NCBI GenBank assembly: GCA_021201335.1
Contig: JAJQFD010000041.1
Span: 34,282-98,281 of the forward strand
Reading direction: 5' to 3'
Length of the DNA: 64,000 nt
DNA from: Bacteroides sp.
GTDB taxonomy: Bacteria > Bacteroidota > Bacteroidia > Bacteroidales > Bacteroidaceae
A program made the translations under genes and the position numbers. Below, piece after piece: positions 24,208-33,597 of the stretch (positions within the stretch are counted from its first letter, which is position 1; the number at the start of each line of letters is the position of its first letter). The notes beneath the pieces are model-generated. The model worked only from the letters and a program-made list of their open reading frames with translations, did no database searches and had not been told where the DNA came from.

Positions 24208-27010
24208 CTTTTTTCTCCTACAATTGAAGAATAATATAATCCCTGATAAAACAAGAAGAACAGTCATACCCGGCTCACTCATCCGCTGGGAAGAGCTAGA
24301 TTCGCCCACATCAAACGACCTATCGGACGAGAGCACTTCCTTTTGTTTTCGTAATAAAGCTGCTTTCTGGGCCTCATTCTCAACTACAATATAAGAAGTT
24401 ACCGGAGTGAGAATTCCTGATTCAAAACTTTGGTTGATTAACTCCAGCCAATCTTTATCCGGGCGACCAGGATACATTTGCTGCGATAACCACTTACCAC
24501 GTAATAATAAAGCGGTATTCCAATTCTTCTTCTGAATATTTTCTGCGGGTATGGTGGATTTTCCTTCTTTCAGAATTATTTCCGGTTTTCCGTTGTTGCG
24601 AACATACGTACTACCACCTGAATATTTATATTCTAATACGTCTATAGTAGAAAAATCAGGCTTAATATTCAAAGGCATCTCCGGTTTGTATCTCAAAGAA
24701 TATACTTTGATACTTCCATTCCGGCCCATTACATAAAAATAATCACTTTCAGGATAGATAAACTTAAAGTCCGCATAGTTTACATCCAGTAAACAAGATC
24801 TGGGATGATCTGTTAGCATCACTATCACCGGATAGGCATCCTCCTGCCAAGCCTGAAACAAGGCTGTCTTCATTCCTCTATCTGCATAAAACCCGCCATC
24901 AAAAGATGATTTCTTATAAGCATCCTGCCAATTATCACTGATTGAGAAGGTTCTGACGTAGCTGTCTACGAGACTGATTTTCGCCTCTTTCGCTAAAGCG
25001 GGATATTCGTTTTTCAGTTGTTCGATATATTCCGCCCAGTTCCTTTCGGCTTCCTTTTCATGGGCAGATACATCCACCAGAAAATGGAAATGGGATTTCC
25101 GGGTAACTTTTCGCAGATTTTCCTTTTCTTCGGAAGAAATATATTGAACGAAAGCATCGCTGGGAGTAGTTGAGACATTGGTTTGAGTCTCCAGATTTCC
25201 CAGTAACATGGGAATGCTATCTAATACCAACATCCCAGGTTCTTTGTGAATAAACTCGATGCCTGTTTTCCTTACTTCGTTTTCGGCAAAAGGAAAAACT
25301 TTAAATCCAACCCGGTTACCGCTCAGGTAATACAAAATGCCCGGGTCTTTCTTCTCGTCTTTTATCTGGGAATAAACCCACATGGCAGACTTCTTTTCAG
25401 AAAGAATTCCCATTTCTTTGCGGCCTTCCACGTACAGGTAGTAATCACTTATAAAGCATCCTTCAGGTAAATTGATAGCAGTAGCAAATTCCGATCCTCC
25501 CCATTGTTTGTTCCTAGCTGTTATCTCTAAATGGACCCAACTTTTCCATGCTTGTTGCATGTCATCATATTCGCTCTCAACCTTCCAGTCGGTTATATCC
25601 ACTCCTTCGTCTGATTGCATTTTCTCTTCCTCATTGGTATATAGCAGATCTTTGCCTTCAAAGATATATCTCATAGCATTGAGTTTTTTATCAGAAAGAG
25701 TCAGGTTATCGAGTACCAACCAGTTATAATAAGAAGATATATAAGGTGTAAAATTGAAGAACAGAAAAAAGCCTCTCCCGCCCTTCTGGTTTTCTATAAC
25801 ATTTAATGTTTTAGCGATGGCCTTCTTATTAACCTTGCATGTTTTCACATAGTCAGGTTTATAGACATACTCCATAGACTCGTCCAATACTTTTCGATCA
25901 TGTACGAAACTAATAGTCATAAAAACCGGGATTATCAAGAAAGAAGTACAGGCAGCCAGTATCAACAGCTTCCGGGAAAAGAATTGGGTAAGGTAAATGA
26001 AATCCTTGTAAAGCTCATTGGTATGAATCAGAAACAACACTAGAGGGGTTAACATCAGGAAACCTACTCCTACCAGTAAAATAGCCGGAATGGATAAGGG
26101 TAGATAGGGGAGAAACACAACAAAAAAAATAGAATGTATAGGTAAATGTAATGCAACGTGCCAAATATAATTCCAAACGATGATCTTTCTTCTTCGGCGA
26201 AGGTAGGCAAAGCAAAACGCCGGTTATTAATGCAAGTGCAGGAAACCAGAAAGAAGTGAAATCTCCGAACACACCACTCGCCCCACCGAAATAACGCATA
26301 AACCAGCCATTATTTAGGAAAAGTCCCGCAATGGGAAAAAGAATGGTAACCGGAATCTTCCATAACAACTGGTATTTTTGCCAGAAGCTGGCTTTCTTAG
26401 CCATCAGAATGTAAATACTCCGAACCAGGAAAAACAGGAAAACAAGTGTGGCACCTATAAAAGTAATGATGAAAATATGTTCTGAACCGTACCAAGAGAA
26501 TCGCCACAGAGGAGTAATAATAAGACCAAACAAATAGACCCCAACCGGTATCAGTATCGTAATGAGGAAACTAACCCACGCTTTCTGCTCGGAAGGAGAG
26601 GCAGTGAGCCGAACCACCAATGCAAACAGTGAATAAGCCAGCATCGGCATCAGGAAAGTACAAGGGTAAATTTCAATAATCCCCGAAACCATCCATTGGG
26701 GTATACTGGAAGGGAAAATATCATTTATATGATAAAAATAGAAGTACAAATAAGCAATATAGGCAACTAAACCGAAGATGGCATACCACACGGAAACAGC
26801 TTTCTTTTTAATAATCAGGAAGACAGCATAAGCTACATTTACAAGAGCCAATCCTGCAAGTATTCCGCCAAACAATTGCCAATGAGCGAGAGAATCTTCG
26901 CTCAGCAAACTTTTGATCACGTGGAATTCTCCGGTGAGAAGAACAACTAAAAGAACAATGGGTAGCGTATTAACTATCAGCAACCATCTGGGATTAAGCA
27001 AGTTTCTCAT
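24193..27010 (-). pseudogene. MSEP-CTERM protein with VIT-like region, split by frameshift at T8
   Basis: One gene appears in two frames. The 5' part (26015-27010) starts MRNLLNPRWLLIVNTLP and has about eight membrane segments. The 3' part (24193 to about 26125) contains two more membrane segments, a long extracytoplasmic region resembling the VIT-domain proteins of exosortase systems, and ends RMSEPGMTVLLVLSG followed by a basic tail. That MSEP signature plus transmembrane segment plus basic tail is the sorting signal recognised by exosortase K. The frames switch at eight T residues (coding strand; plus-strand A8 at 26122-26129). Removing one base restores a single protein of about 935 residues. 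The cause may be slippage, programmed frameshift or sequencing error. It overlaps the exosortase gene by 17 bp. Confidence 0.8.
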
Positions 27011-27542
27011 TTGTAGGCATAATTTTTAATAAAACAAATTCGGCTAGTAGATAAATAAGTATGAGAGAGAATAAATAAACAAACACACCCTCGCCCAAAT
27101 GCAGCCATGCCGGAGAGGTGACATTCCAAAAGCTGATGCACTTGTTTACAAAAACGGCCAGTAGAATCCGGGAAGTGTTTACCAAGATGGTAGCAACATA
27201 GGCAACAACAAGCACTACCGGCATAATAAAATATCTTTTCTTCTTGTTAGTGATATATCTGAAAGCTGAAAAGCATAACAATAAAAAGCATAGACATCCG
27301 AAATTAAACCCAGAACAGGATTTATCAATAATGATATTCATCTTCTCGTAAAAGAAACCATCGCCAGGATTGTAATTATAATCGGCATTGCTAAACAAAG
27401 CAACCAGTGAAGCAACAGGTTTCAACAAGAAAAACAAATTATCAGTTTCGGCCGTACGATAGAAGAGTTTCAGCAAAACAAACAGTACTCCAGCAATCAC
27501 ATAATAAAACAACAGAGAAGAGTCTTTAAGTTTGTGTTGCAT
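26994..27542 (-). CDS. xrtK: Exosortase K
   Basis: 182 aa integral membrane protein, shorter than EpsH-type exosortases. The three catalytic residues of the family are visible: Cys76 in DKSCSGFNF, Arg125 in NTSRILLAV and His148 in WLHLGEGVF. Exosortases are membrane-embedded cysteine transpeptidases that process C-terminal sorting signals. The immediately downstream overlapping gene carries the MSEP-CTERM signal, which is the known partner of the XrtK type and is often its only substrate. It has its own promoter on the minus strand. XrtN would be the main alternative assignment. Confidence 0.85.
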   Translation of the reverse strand: MQHKLKDSSLLFYYVIAGVLFVLLKLFYRTAETDNLFFLLKPVASLVALFSNADYNYNPGDGFFYEKMNIIIDKSCSGFNFGCLCFLLLCFSAFRYITNKKKRYFIMPVVLVVAYVATILVNTSRILLAVFVNKCISFWNVTSPAWLHLGEGVFVYLFSLILIYLLAEFVLLKIMPTNEKLA

Positions 27543-27583
27543 ACGAAAGCAGTTTATTGGTGCATATCAGAATTGTACTCTCG

Positions 27584-27613
27584 CAAAAATAACCATTCTG
27601 TCCGGAATTCAAA
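27584..27613 (-). promoter_or_regulatory. Promoter of the exosortase operon
   Basis: On the minus strand TTTG (27613-27610), 18 bp, then TATTTTTG (27591-27584), matching the Bacteroidetes -33/-7 consensus. It lies about 42 bp upstream of the xrtK start. Confidence 0.65.
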
Positions 27614-27639
27614 CTAACCGGGCAGAAATATCTACATCT

Positions 27640-27671
27640 TTTGGATGATTCGGTCAGTTTACGTACTTTTG
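27640..27671 (+). promoter_or_regulatory. Promoter of the thiamine uptake operon
   Basis: TTTG (27640-27643), 20 bp, then TACTTTTG (27664-27671): a near-ideal Bacteroidetes promoter about 47 bp upstream of the TPP riboswitch. Confidence 0.75.
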
Positions 27672-27718
27672 CGGAGTTTTTGTCGAAGGATATACTCCTT
27701 CTGATAATTCTTTCATAT

Positions 27719-27811
27719 AAGGGGTGCCCTAAAACGACGGGCTGAGATCATACCCATTGACCTGATCCGGGTAATACCGGCGTAGGGAAAATATAGAAAA
27801 GTACCCCTTTT
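27719..27811 (+). promoter_or_regulatory. TPP riboswitch (THI element)
   Basis: The conserved core is present: GGGGTGCC, GGGCTGAGA with ACCC, GACCTGATC, and TAATACCGGCGTAGGGAA. The outer helix AAGGGGT pairs with ACCCCTT and runs into T4. It should lower expression of the downstream thiamine uptake genes when thiamine pyrophosphate is bound. The receptor start codon follows 28 bp later. Confidence 0.95.
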
Positions 27812-27838
27812 CTGTTTAACCAAAAAAAGATTTATAAA

Positions 27839-30112
27839 ATGAAACGTAAAGCTGAATTGCTATTCGGCATGCTATGTACCGGAACCATAGCTTTTGCACA
27901 AAGTGCACCCGTAGATAGTATACAACCTGTTGCTTTGGAAGAAGTGGAAATTATATCCACCCGTGCTACCGCAAAAACTCCTGTCGCATTTACCGATGTT
28001 AAGAAAGAACAGATAGCCCGACAAAACGTAGGACTGGATATTCCTTTTCTTCTCTCGTCCACTCCTTCCGTATTAACCACGTCCGACGCGGGATCGGGGA
28101 TTGGCTACACCAGTATCCGGGTACGGGGAACAGATGCAACCCGCATAAACATTACGGCCAACGGAATCCCGATGAACGATGCCGAAAGTCATTCTATCTT
28201 TTGGGTTAATACTCCTGACATGGCTTCTTCTCTCGAGGATATGCAGATTCAACGGGGAGCCGGAACATCGACCAATGGTTCGGGAGCCTTTGGAGCCAGC
28301 ATCAATATGCGTACACAGGGAATACCGGCCAAACCCTATGCTGAGTTTGCAGGTTCTTACGGTTCGTTCAATTCTCACAAGGAGACGGTAAAAGTAGGTT
28401 CAGGACTTATTAACGACCATTGGGGATTCGATGCCCGGCTCTCAAATATTCAAAGTGATGGTTACAGGGATCGTGCCTCTTCCAAACTTCATTCTTACTT
28501 TGTACAAGTGGGGTATTACGGAGAAAGTTCATCCCTGAAATTCATTACATTCGGAGGAAAAGAAGAGACTTACCATGCCTGGGACGGTATCAGTAGGGAA
28601 CAGTTAAAAACCAACCGCCGTTATAATCCCAACGGAAAGATCAAAGATGACAACGAGGATAAAGGAACTACTATCGGTTTCTACGATGATCAATTGGACC
28701 ATTACAAACAAACCCATTATCAGTTACTTTTTAATCATACCTTCTCTCCTGCCTGGAAGATGAATATTTCTTTGCATTACACCGATGGTTTTGGTTATTA
28801 TGAAGAATACAAAAACGGACGTACACTGATAGAATACGGTTTGAGTCCCTTTACTATAGACGGAGTCGAATACCAGAAAACAAACCTTGTCCGACAGAAG
28901 CTGGTAGACAATGGCTTCGGCGGAGGTATTTTCTCCTTTAATTATAAAAACGAAAAGCTGGACGCTACTTTAGGCGGAGGAGTCAATTATTACAGCAACG
29001 ATCACTACGGAAAAGTAATCTGGGTAAAGAACTATCTCGGACAGTTGGACCCTGATCATGAGTATTACCGCAATAAGGGGGAAAAAACAGATGCCAACAT
29101 TTATGCAAAGGCAAACTACGAAGTTACCCGTGGAATAAACCTGTATGCTGACTTGCAATACCGTTACATCAATTACCAGATTAACGGCACGAATGATAAA
29201 TGGGACTGGAGAGAGGGACATAATGCACCTCAGCTATTAAAGGTAGATGAAAATTTCAATTTCTTCAATCCGAAAGCAGGAGTATTCTGGCAAATCAATC
29301 CAAATCACCAGGCGTATGCTTCTTTTGCCATCGCACAGAAAGAACCGACGCGCAATAATTACACAGATGGCCTCTTTTCCGAACGACCGAAGTCAGAAAA
29401 GATGTTTGATTATGAACTGGGATATATTTACCGTAGTAACTGGTTCACCGCTGGCATTAATTTATACTATATGGATTATACAGATCAATTGGTGTTAAAT
29501 GGCAGGCTCAACGATATAGGCGAACCGATGGCAGAAAATGTAAAGGACAGTTACCGCATGGGAATCGAAGTAACGGCAGATGCACAGATCACCTCTTTCC
29601 TACGCTGGGGTGTAAATGCTACACTCAGCAAAAACCGAATCAAGAACTATACGGAATACATAGGTGATTACGATGAAGAGTGGGAATCACTATATACGCA
29701 AACGGAACGTTTCTTCAAAAGTACGCCCATCGCTTTTTCTCCTTCCTTCATGGCCGGCAGCCTCATAGAGTTTAATATGAAAGGATGGAACGCTACTTTC
29801 CTGTCTCAATATGTTAGTCGTCAGTACCTGGATAACGCCGGAGATAGAGAAAACTCCCTGGATGCCTATTTTGTGAATCATCTTTCGGCTGCTTACACTT
29901 TTAAACTAAAAAGCCTGAAAAGTGTTACTCTAGGAGCCACCGTGTACAATCTGTTTAATAGCAAATATGAAACGAACGGATATTCGCAAACTGCTTACAT
30001 ATACCAAACCGACGAAAACGGTAAAACAGGGGAAGGTAAGTTATCGAACGATCCACGTTTTTATCCGATGGCTGGTACCAATGTACTATTTAATGTATCT
30101 TTGAAGTTTTAA
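27839..30112 (+). CDS. TonB-dependent outer-membrane receptor for thiamine
   Basis: 757 aa. Signal peptide (MKRKAELLFGMLCTGTIAFAQ), then a plug domain with 'TSIRVRGTDATRINITANGIPMND' and the GSGAFGASINM region (about 65-180), then a 22-strand barrel ending in an aromatic residue (VSLKF). Specificity for thiamine or a thiamine precursor is inferred from the TPP riboswitch and the downstream thiamine transporter and pyrophosphokinase, not from the barrel itself. The stop codon shares one base with the next start (TAATG), indicating translational coupling to the inner-membrane transporter. Confidence 0.9.
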   Translation: MKRKAELLFGMLCTGTIAFAQSAPVDSIQPVALEEVEIISTRATAKTPVAFTDVKKEQIARQNVGLDIPFLLSSTPSVLTTSDAGSGIGYTSIRVRGTDATRINITANGIPMNDAESHSIFWVNTPDMASSLEDMQIQRGAGTSTNGSGAFGASINMRTQGIPAKPYAEFAGSYGSFNSHKETVKVGSGLINDHWGFDARLSNIQSDGYRDRASSKLHSYFVQVGYYGESSSLKFITFGGKEETYHAWDGISREQLKTNRRYNPNGKIKDDNEDKGTTIGFYDDQLDHYKQTHYQLLFNHTFSPAWKMNISLHYTDGFGYYEEYKNGRTLIEYGLSPFTIDGVEYQKTNLVRQKLVDNGFGGGIFSFNYKNEKLDATLGGGVNYYSNDHYGKVIWVKNYLGQLDPDHEYYRNKGEKTDANIYAKANYEVTRGINLYADLQYRYINYQINGTNDKWDWREGHNAPQLLKVDENFNFFNPKAGVFWQINPNHQAYASFAIAQKEPTRNNYTDGLFSERPKSEKMFDYELGYIYRSNWFTAGINLYYMDYTDQLVLNGRLNDIGEPMAENVKDSYRMGIEVTADAQITSFLRWGVNATLSKNRIKNYTEYIGDYDEEWESLYTQTERFFKSTPIAFSPSFMAGSLIEFNMKGWNATFLSQYVSRQYLDNAGDRENSLDAYFVNHLSAAYTFKLKSLKSVTLGATVYNLFNSKYETNGYSQTAYIYQTDENGKTGEGKLSNDPRFYPMAGTNVLFNVSLKF

Positions 30113-30690
30113 TGAATATACTCGAAATAATAGGAACAATAGTAGGCTTGCTCTATATCTGGCTGGAATACAGAGCAAGCATTTACCTGTGGATAGCTAG
30201 CGTCATCATGCCGGCAATCTATATCTTTGTTTACTACGAAGCAGGTTTATATGCCGATACCGGCATCAATGTTTATTTCCTGCTAGCTTCCGTTTACGGA
30301 TGGGTTGTCTGGATGAAAGGGAAAAGCCATCCGGAGGACGAAAAAACGGAACTTCCTATTACTCACATGCCTTTATCGAGGATACTTCCTCTTTCGCTTG
30401 TATTACTCCTGGCTTTCTTTGGAATTGCCTGGATATTGATTGAATATACGGACAGTAATGTTCCCTGGCTGGATAGTTTTACGACTGCACTCAGCATTGT
30501 TGCCATGTGGATGTTGGCCCGCAAATTTCTGGAGCAATGGATCGCCTGGATTATCGTGGATATAGTATGCTGTGGATTGTATATCTATAAAGATCTTTAT
30601 TTTACGGCTGGGTTATACGGATTATATACGGTAATCGCTGTATTTGGCTATTTTAAATGGAAACGGATGATGAATTTGACACACTCGTAG
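30112..30690 (+). CDS. pnuT: PnuC-family thiamine transporter (PnuT)
   Basis: 192 aa with about seven membrane segments. The first half resembles PnuC (GLLYIWLEYRASIYLW and YGWVVWMKGK), and Trp-rich loops continue ('LDSFTTALSIVAMWMLARKFLEQWIAWI'). PnuC-family proteins move unphosphorylated vitamins by facilitated diffusion, and trapping by a kinase drives uptake. Under a TPP riboswitch, with a pyrophosphokinase in the operon, thiamine is the likely substrate (PnuT rather than nicotinamide riboside). The start overlaps the receptor's stop by one base. The 3' end runs into the left arm of a REP-like element. Confidence 0.88.
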   Translation: MNILEIIGTIVGLLYIWLEYRASIYLWIASVIMPAIYIFVYYEAGLYADTGINVYFLLASVYGWVVWMKGKSHPEDEKTELPITHMPLSRILPLSLVLLLAFFGIAWILIEYTDSNVPWLDSFTTALSIVAMWMLARKFLEQWIAWIIVDIVCCGLYIYKDLYFTAGLYGLYTVIAVFGYFKWKRMMNLTHS

Positions 30691-30791
30691 GGGCATCCCT
30701 TATGGGTGTCCTAACAATGATTTACCAGATAAATCGGAACATAAATTAAATTACAAATTAATATCAGGGCACCCGCAAGGGATACCCCTAC
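30687..30791 (+). repeat. REP-like inverted repeat element (copy 2), beside RAYT
   Basis: A 25-bp left arm (30687-30711; starts GTAGGGGCATCCC) pairs with a right arm (30767-30791; ends ACCCCTAC), about 20 of 25 positions. The arms surround 55 bp of AT-rich sequence. It matches the element at 17911. The left arm overlaps the last codons of pnuT, and the transposase starts 16 bp after the right arm. Confidence 0.85.
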
Positions 30792-30806
30792 ACCTGTGGA
30801 TATAGG

Positions 30807-31337
30807 ATGAATAAATTTAACCCAGATAATCACCATCGTCGATCAATAAGGCTGAAAGGATATGACTATTCTCAAAACGGGTTATATTTTATAACGATTT
30901 GTACCCACGGCAGAATAAATTTATTTGGTACCATCGAAGAAGGAGTAATGAACTATAATCGGGCAGGGGGAATGATTGAACAGATTTGGAACTCCATGCC
31001 CGAAAGATATCCTCAGATGGAGTTATATTCATACATCGTAATGCCTAACCATTTTCATGCGATTTTAGGATTATATCCCAATTCCGCAAACCCGTTAAAT
31101 AATCGTATGGTAGGAAATATTATTGGGGCATTCAAGTCAATCACAACCAGAGAATATATGCAGGGAATGGAGACTTTGGAATGGACGCCGTTCAACCAAA
31201 AGCTTTGGCAACGAAACTTTTATGAACATATTATTCGCAATGATATTGTCTTTAATAAAATCACAGAATATATAAACATAACCCTACACAATGGGATAAT
31301 GATGAAAACAATCTCCAAAAAGATAGCTAAAGTATGA
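30807..31337 (+). CDS. REP-associated tyrosine transposase (RAYT, Y1/HUH family)
   Basis: 176 aa. The HUH motif is MPNHFHAI (His82, His84). The N-terminal segment 'IRLKGYDYSQNGLYFITICTHGR' is characteristic of the Bacteroidetes branch. Candidate nucleophiles are Tyr139 (NFYEHIIRN) and Tyr155 (ITEYIN). The C terminus lacks the usual YI.NP.KW ending and becomes Lys-rich, so it may be slightly altered. RAYTs cut and join single-stranded DNA at REP sequences. The adjacent element and the copy at 17911 are probable cognate sites. The gene lies within the thiamine operon and its stop overlaps the next start (ATGA). Confidence 0.88.
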   Translation: MNKFNPDNHHRRSIRLKGYDYSQNGLYFITICTHGRINLFGTIEEGVMNYNRAGGMIEQIWNSMPERYPQMELYSYIVMPNHFHAILGLYPNSANPLNNRMVGNIIGAFKSITTREYMQGMETLEWTPFNQKLWQRNFYEHIIRNDIVFNKITEYINITLHNGIMMKTISKKIAKV

Positions 31338-31981
31338 ATTATTACCCTCTATTATCAGATAAAAGTATTATTGAAGCAGTTGTCCTCGCCAACGGCGAAT
31401 ACCCAACCCATCTCCTCCCCTTATCTTTGCTTCAAAATGCACCCCGTGTAGTTTGTTGTGACGGAGCAGCCAATGAATACATCAGTAAAGGCCATATTCC
31501 ATCTGCCATCATAGGAGATGGCGACTCTGTAAAACCTGAATACAGGGAGAGATTTGCAAATCTTATTCACTACGACCACGACCAGGAAACGAACGACCAA
31601 ACCAAAGCCGTCAATTACTGCCTGTTTCAAGGCTGGAAGAATATCTTCATCGTCGGAGCCACCGGAAAAAGAGAAGATCATACCATCGGAAACATCAGCT
31701 TATTGCTTGACTATATGGCACATATCAACGTACAAATGGTAACAGATTACGGTTGGTTTACACCGGTAGAAGGAGAGGCAACCTTTGAATGTTATCCCCA
31801 TGCCCAGATATCTTTGATCAATTTCGGGGCAACAGGCATCCGCGGAGAAAACTTGCGTTACCCATTGCGCGACTTTAGTAACTGGTGGCAGGGAACACTG
31901 AATGAGGTGGAAGGAAACGAATTTACCATTCATGCCCACGGTAGATACCTGATTTATCGTACTTTCCCCAACCCCCAATAA
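31334..31981 (+). CDS. Thiamine pyrophosphokinase
   Basis: 215 aa cytoplasmic enzyme that converts thiamine and ATP to thiamine pyrophosphate and AMP. Signatures: VCCDGAANEY, IIGDGDSV, DQETNDQTKAV and GATGKREDHTIGN, which build the nucleotide and Mg2+ site. The C-terminal beta domain (about 130-215; GATGIRGENLRYPL) binds thiamine. The start overlaps the transposase stop by 4 bp, so translation may now depend on coupling to the inserted transposase gene. It is the last gene of the riboswitch operon and ends 5 bp before the convergent MFS gene. Confidence 0.93.
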   Translation: MNYYPLLSDKSIIEAVVLANGEYPTHLLPLSLLQNAPRVVCCDGAANEYISKGHIPSAIIGDGDSVKPEYRERFANLIHYDHDQETNDQTKAVNYCLFQGWKNIFIVGATGKREDHTIGNISLLLDYMAHINVQMVTDYGWFTPVEGEATFECYPHAQISLINFGATGIRGENLRYPLRDFSNWWQGTLNEVEGNEFTIHAHGRYLIYRTFPNPQ

Positions 31982-31986
31982 GATAC

Positions 31987-33213
31987 TTAAACCTTATATC
32001 TTCCTAGCTTAATCATTGTCGGGAAGAAATAAGAAACAATCCCTACCAGAGCTATCACTAGCCCGGCTAGTACGAAACTGGCATCTAAACCAATACTATC
32101 GGCTACATAACCCGTTCCCAACAAACCAAGCATAGCCGGCAACAGATTCACACTGGCGAATACAGAAAACACCCGTCCCAGAATAGAAGGGTCAACATTT
32201 AATTGTATGACTGCTACAAATGATGAATAGAAAAAACTACTAGCCATGCCTCCAAACAATGTCAAAGCAACGAACGACCAGAATGCGGTAGTCGGTAACA
32301 AACCAGAAAGAAAAAAGGTCAATCCCAACAATAAATACATACTGTTGATCAGCAGTACCTTATTCATCTTTAGAGAAAAGATACCTACCACGCCGCCGGC
32401 AATCAACATACCCCCCCAGGCTATTTCAGCTATACTCATCTGAAAGGCATTTCCACCAAAGTGGTTCAACGTCATTAAAGGAAACAATGCGCCGATGGGC
32501 ATCACAAAGAAGGTGGCGATGATACAGAAAATGATCAGAGACACCAAACCTTTAATCTCTTTGACACCGCGCCATGCTTCTTTCAAATCTTTGATAATAT
32601 GAAGTTTGGTTTCTTCTTTCCTTTCCGGATTCGGAATGGTAACGAACAACAACGAATTGCAGGCAATAACAGCCCCCAAAACATCAAATAAAAGGATATA
32701 GCTGATATCCATTAGTCCAATCAGTAAAGCCGCCAGTGCAGGGCCGGCAATATTACAAATCGAATGAATCACCTGGTTAATTCCGGCAACCCTCGCCAAT
32801 TGGTTTTCCGGCGCCAGTAGAGGTATGGAGGCTTGCATAGCGGGTGCGTGAAAAGCAGAACCTATCGAACGCAACGCCAGCAGTAGATAAATGTGCCAGA
32901 TATCAGCCAGATCATGATAAAAAAGAATAGATAATATCAGGGTACAGAGTCCGATAAAGGAATCAGAAAGAATCATTGTTAGTTTCCGTTTCCAGCGATC
33001 TACAAACACGCCGGATACCAATCCCAGAATGGATTGCGGTAACAAAGAAGCCAGCGAAGAAAGAGCCAGCACTTCAGCCGATCCGGTTTCAATACTTAAC
33101 CAGATTACAATAGCGAATCCGGCAATCGTACTACTCAGGATGGAGAACAGCTGACCTGTCCATATAATGGCAAACGTTTTTTTCCAGTTAGTATTACTCA
33201 TCGTAATTTCCAT
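31987..33213 (-). CDS. MFS transporter (MefA / MFS_3-like exporter)
   Basis: 408 aa with 12 predicted membrane segments. Motif-A-like sequence is present (GLVSGVFVDRWKRKLTM) as in macrolide- and siderophore-exporter MFS proteins. An alternative start is the second Met (MSNTNWKKTF, 33201). The drug or metabolite exported is unknown. It is convergent with the thiamine pyrophosphokinase gene with only 5 bp between stops, and no terminator fits there. Confidence 0.85.
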   Translation of the reverse strand: MEITMSNTNWKKTFAIIWTGQLFSILSSTIAGFAIVIWLSIETGSAEVLALSSLASLLPQSILGLVSGVFVDRWKRKLTMILSDSFIGLCTLILSILFYHDLADIWHIYLLLALRSIGSAFHAPAMQASIPLLAPENQLARVAGINQVIHSICNIAGPALAALLIGLMDISYILLFDVLGAVIACNSLLFVTIPNPERKEETKLHIIKDLKEAWRGVKEIKGLVSLIIFCIIATFFVMPIGALFPLMTLNHFGGNAFQMSIAEIAWGGMLIAGGVVGIFSLKMNKVLLINSMYLLLGLTFFLSGLLPTTAFWSFVALTLFGGMASSFFYSSFVAVIQLNVDPSILGRVFSVFASVNLLPAMLGLLGTGYVADSIGLDASFVLAGLVIALVGIVSYFFPTMIKLGRYKV

Positions 33214-33597
33214 AAAAATAAAAGATATAAAACACTATGACACCACACAGTATCAACGATAAAAAAATAGAAGAATAAAGCAATCTGCTTTTTAAAAATG
33301 AATGTGGTTAGCCACGGATGCTGGCAAAGCCAACGAAATTACGAGATTTAATACGCATAGAAAGTATTAAGTTGGTTTAGGTTACAAATATATAGAATTA
33401 TTTTGATAGGCATAAAACAAATGAAAAAAATACTGTCAGAAAAAATCCGAAACGAACCCGTCGGTTCTGTGTCTTGAATCAGCATCCGACGAAGGGGGAA
33501 TACGATCTTGTTGGGGTCTGGATTTCGTTTCACTTCATTCGAGGGTCAGAAAGGATAACACTAAAGGTATCACATTACAAAAACTACCTGTAATACT
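33214..33597. other. 384-bp intergenic region, nothing assigned
   Basis: It lies upstream of the MFS gene and downstream of a transglutaminase-like gene, both minus strand. There is a 61-codon frame on the minus strand but no family, start signal or codon pattern supports it. I see no clear promoter consensus, hairpin terminator or RNA gene. Confidence 0.4.

Noticed and set aside
33348..33533. 61-aa minus-strand frame in an intergenic gap
   Set aside because: No start signal, family or hydrophobic/domain pattern. Could be part of a dispersed repeat, but no second copy is in this window.
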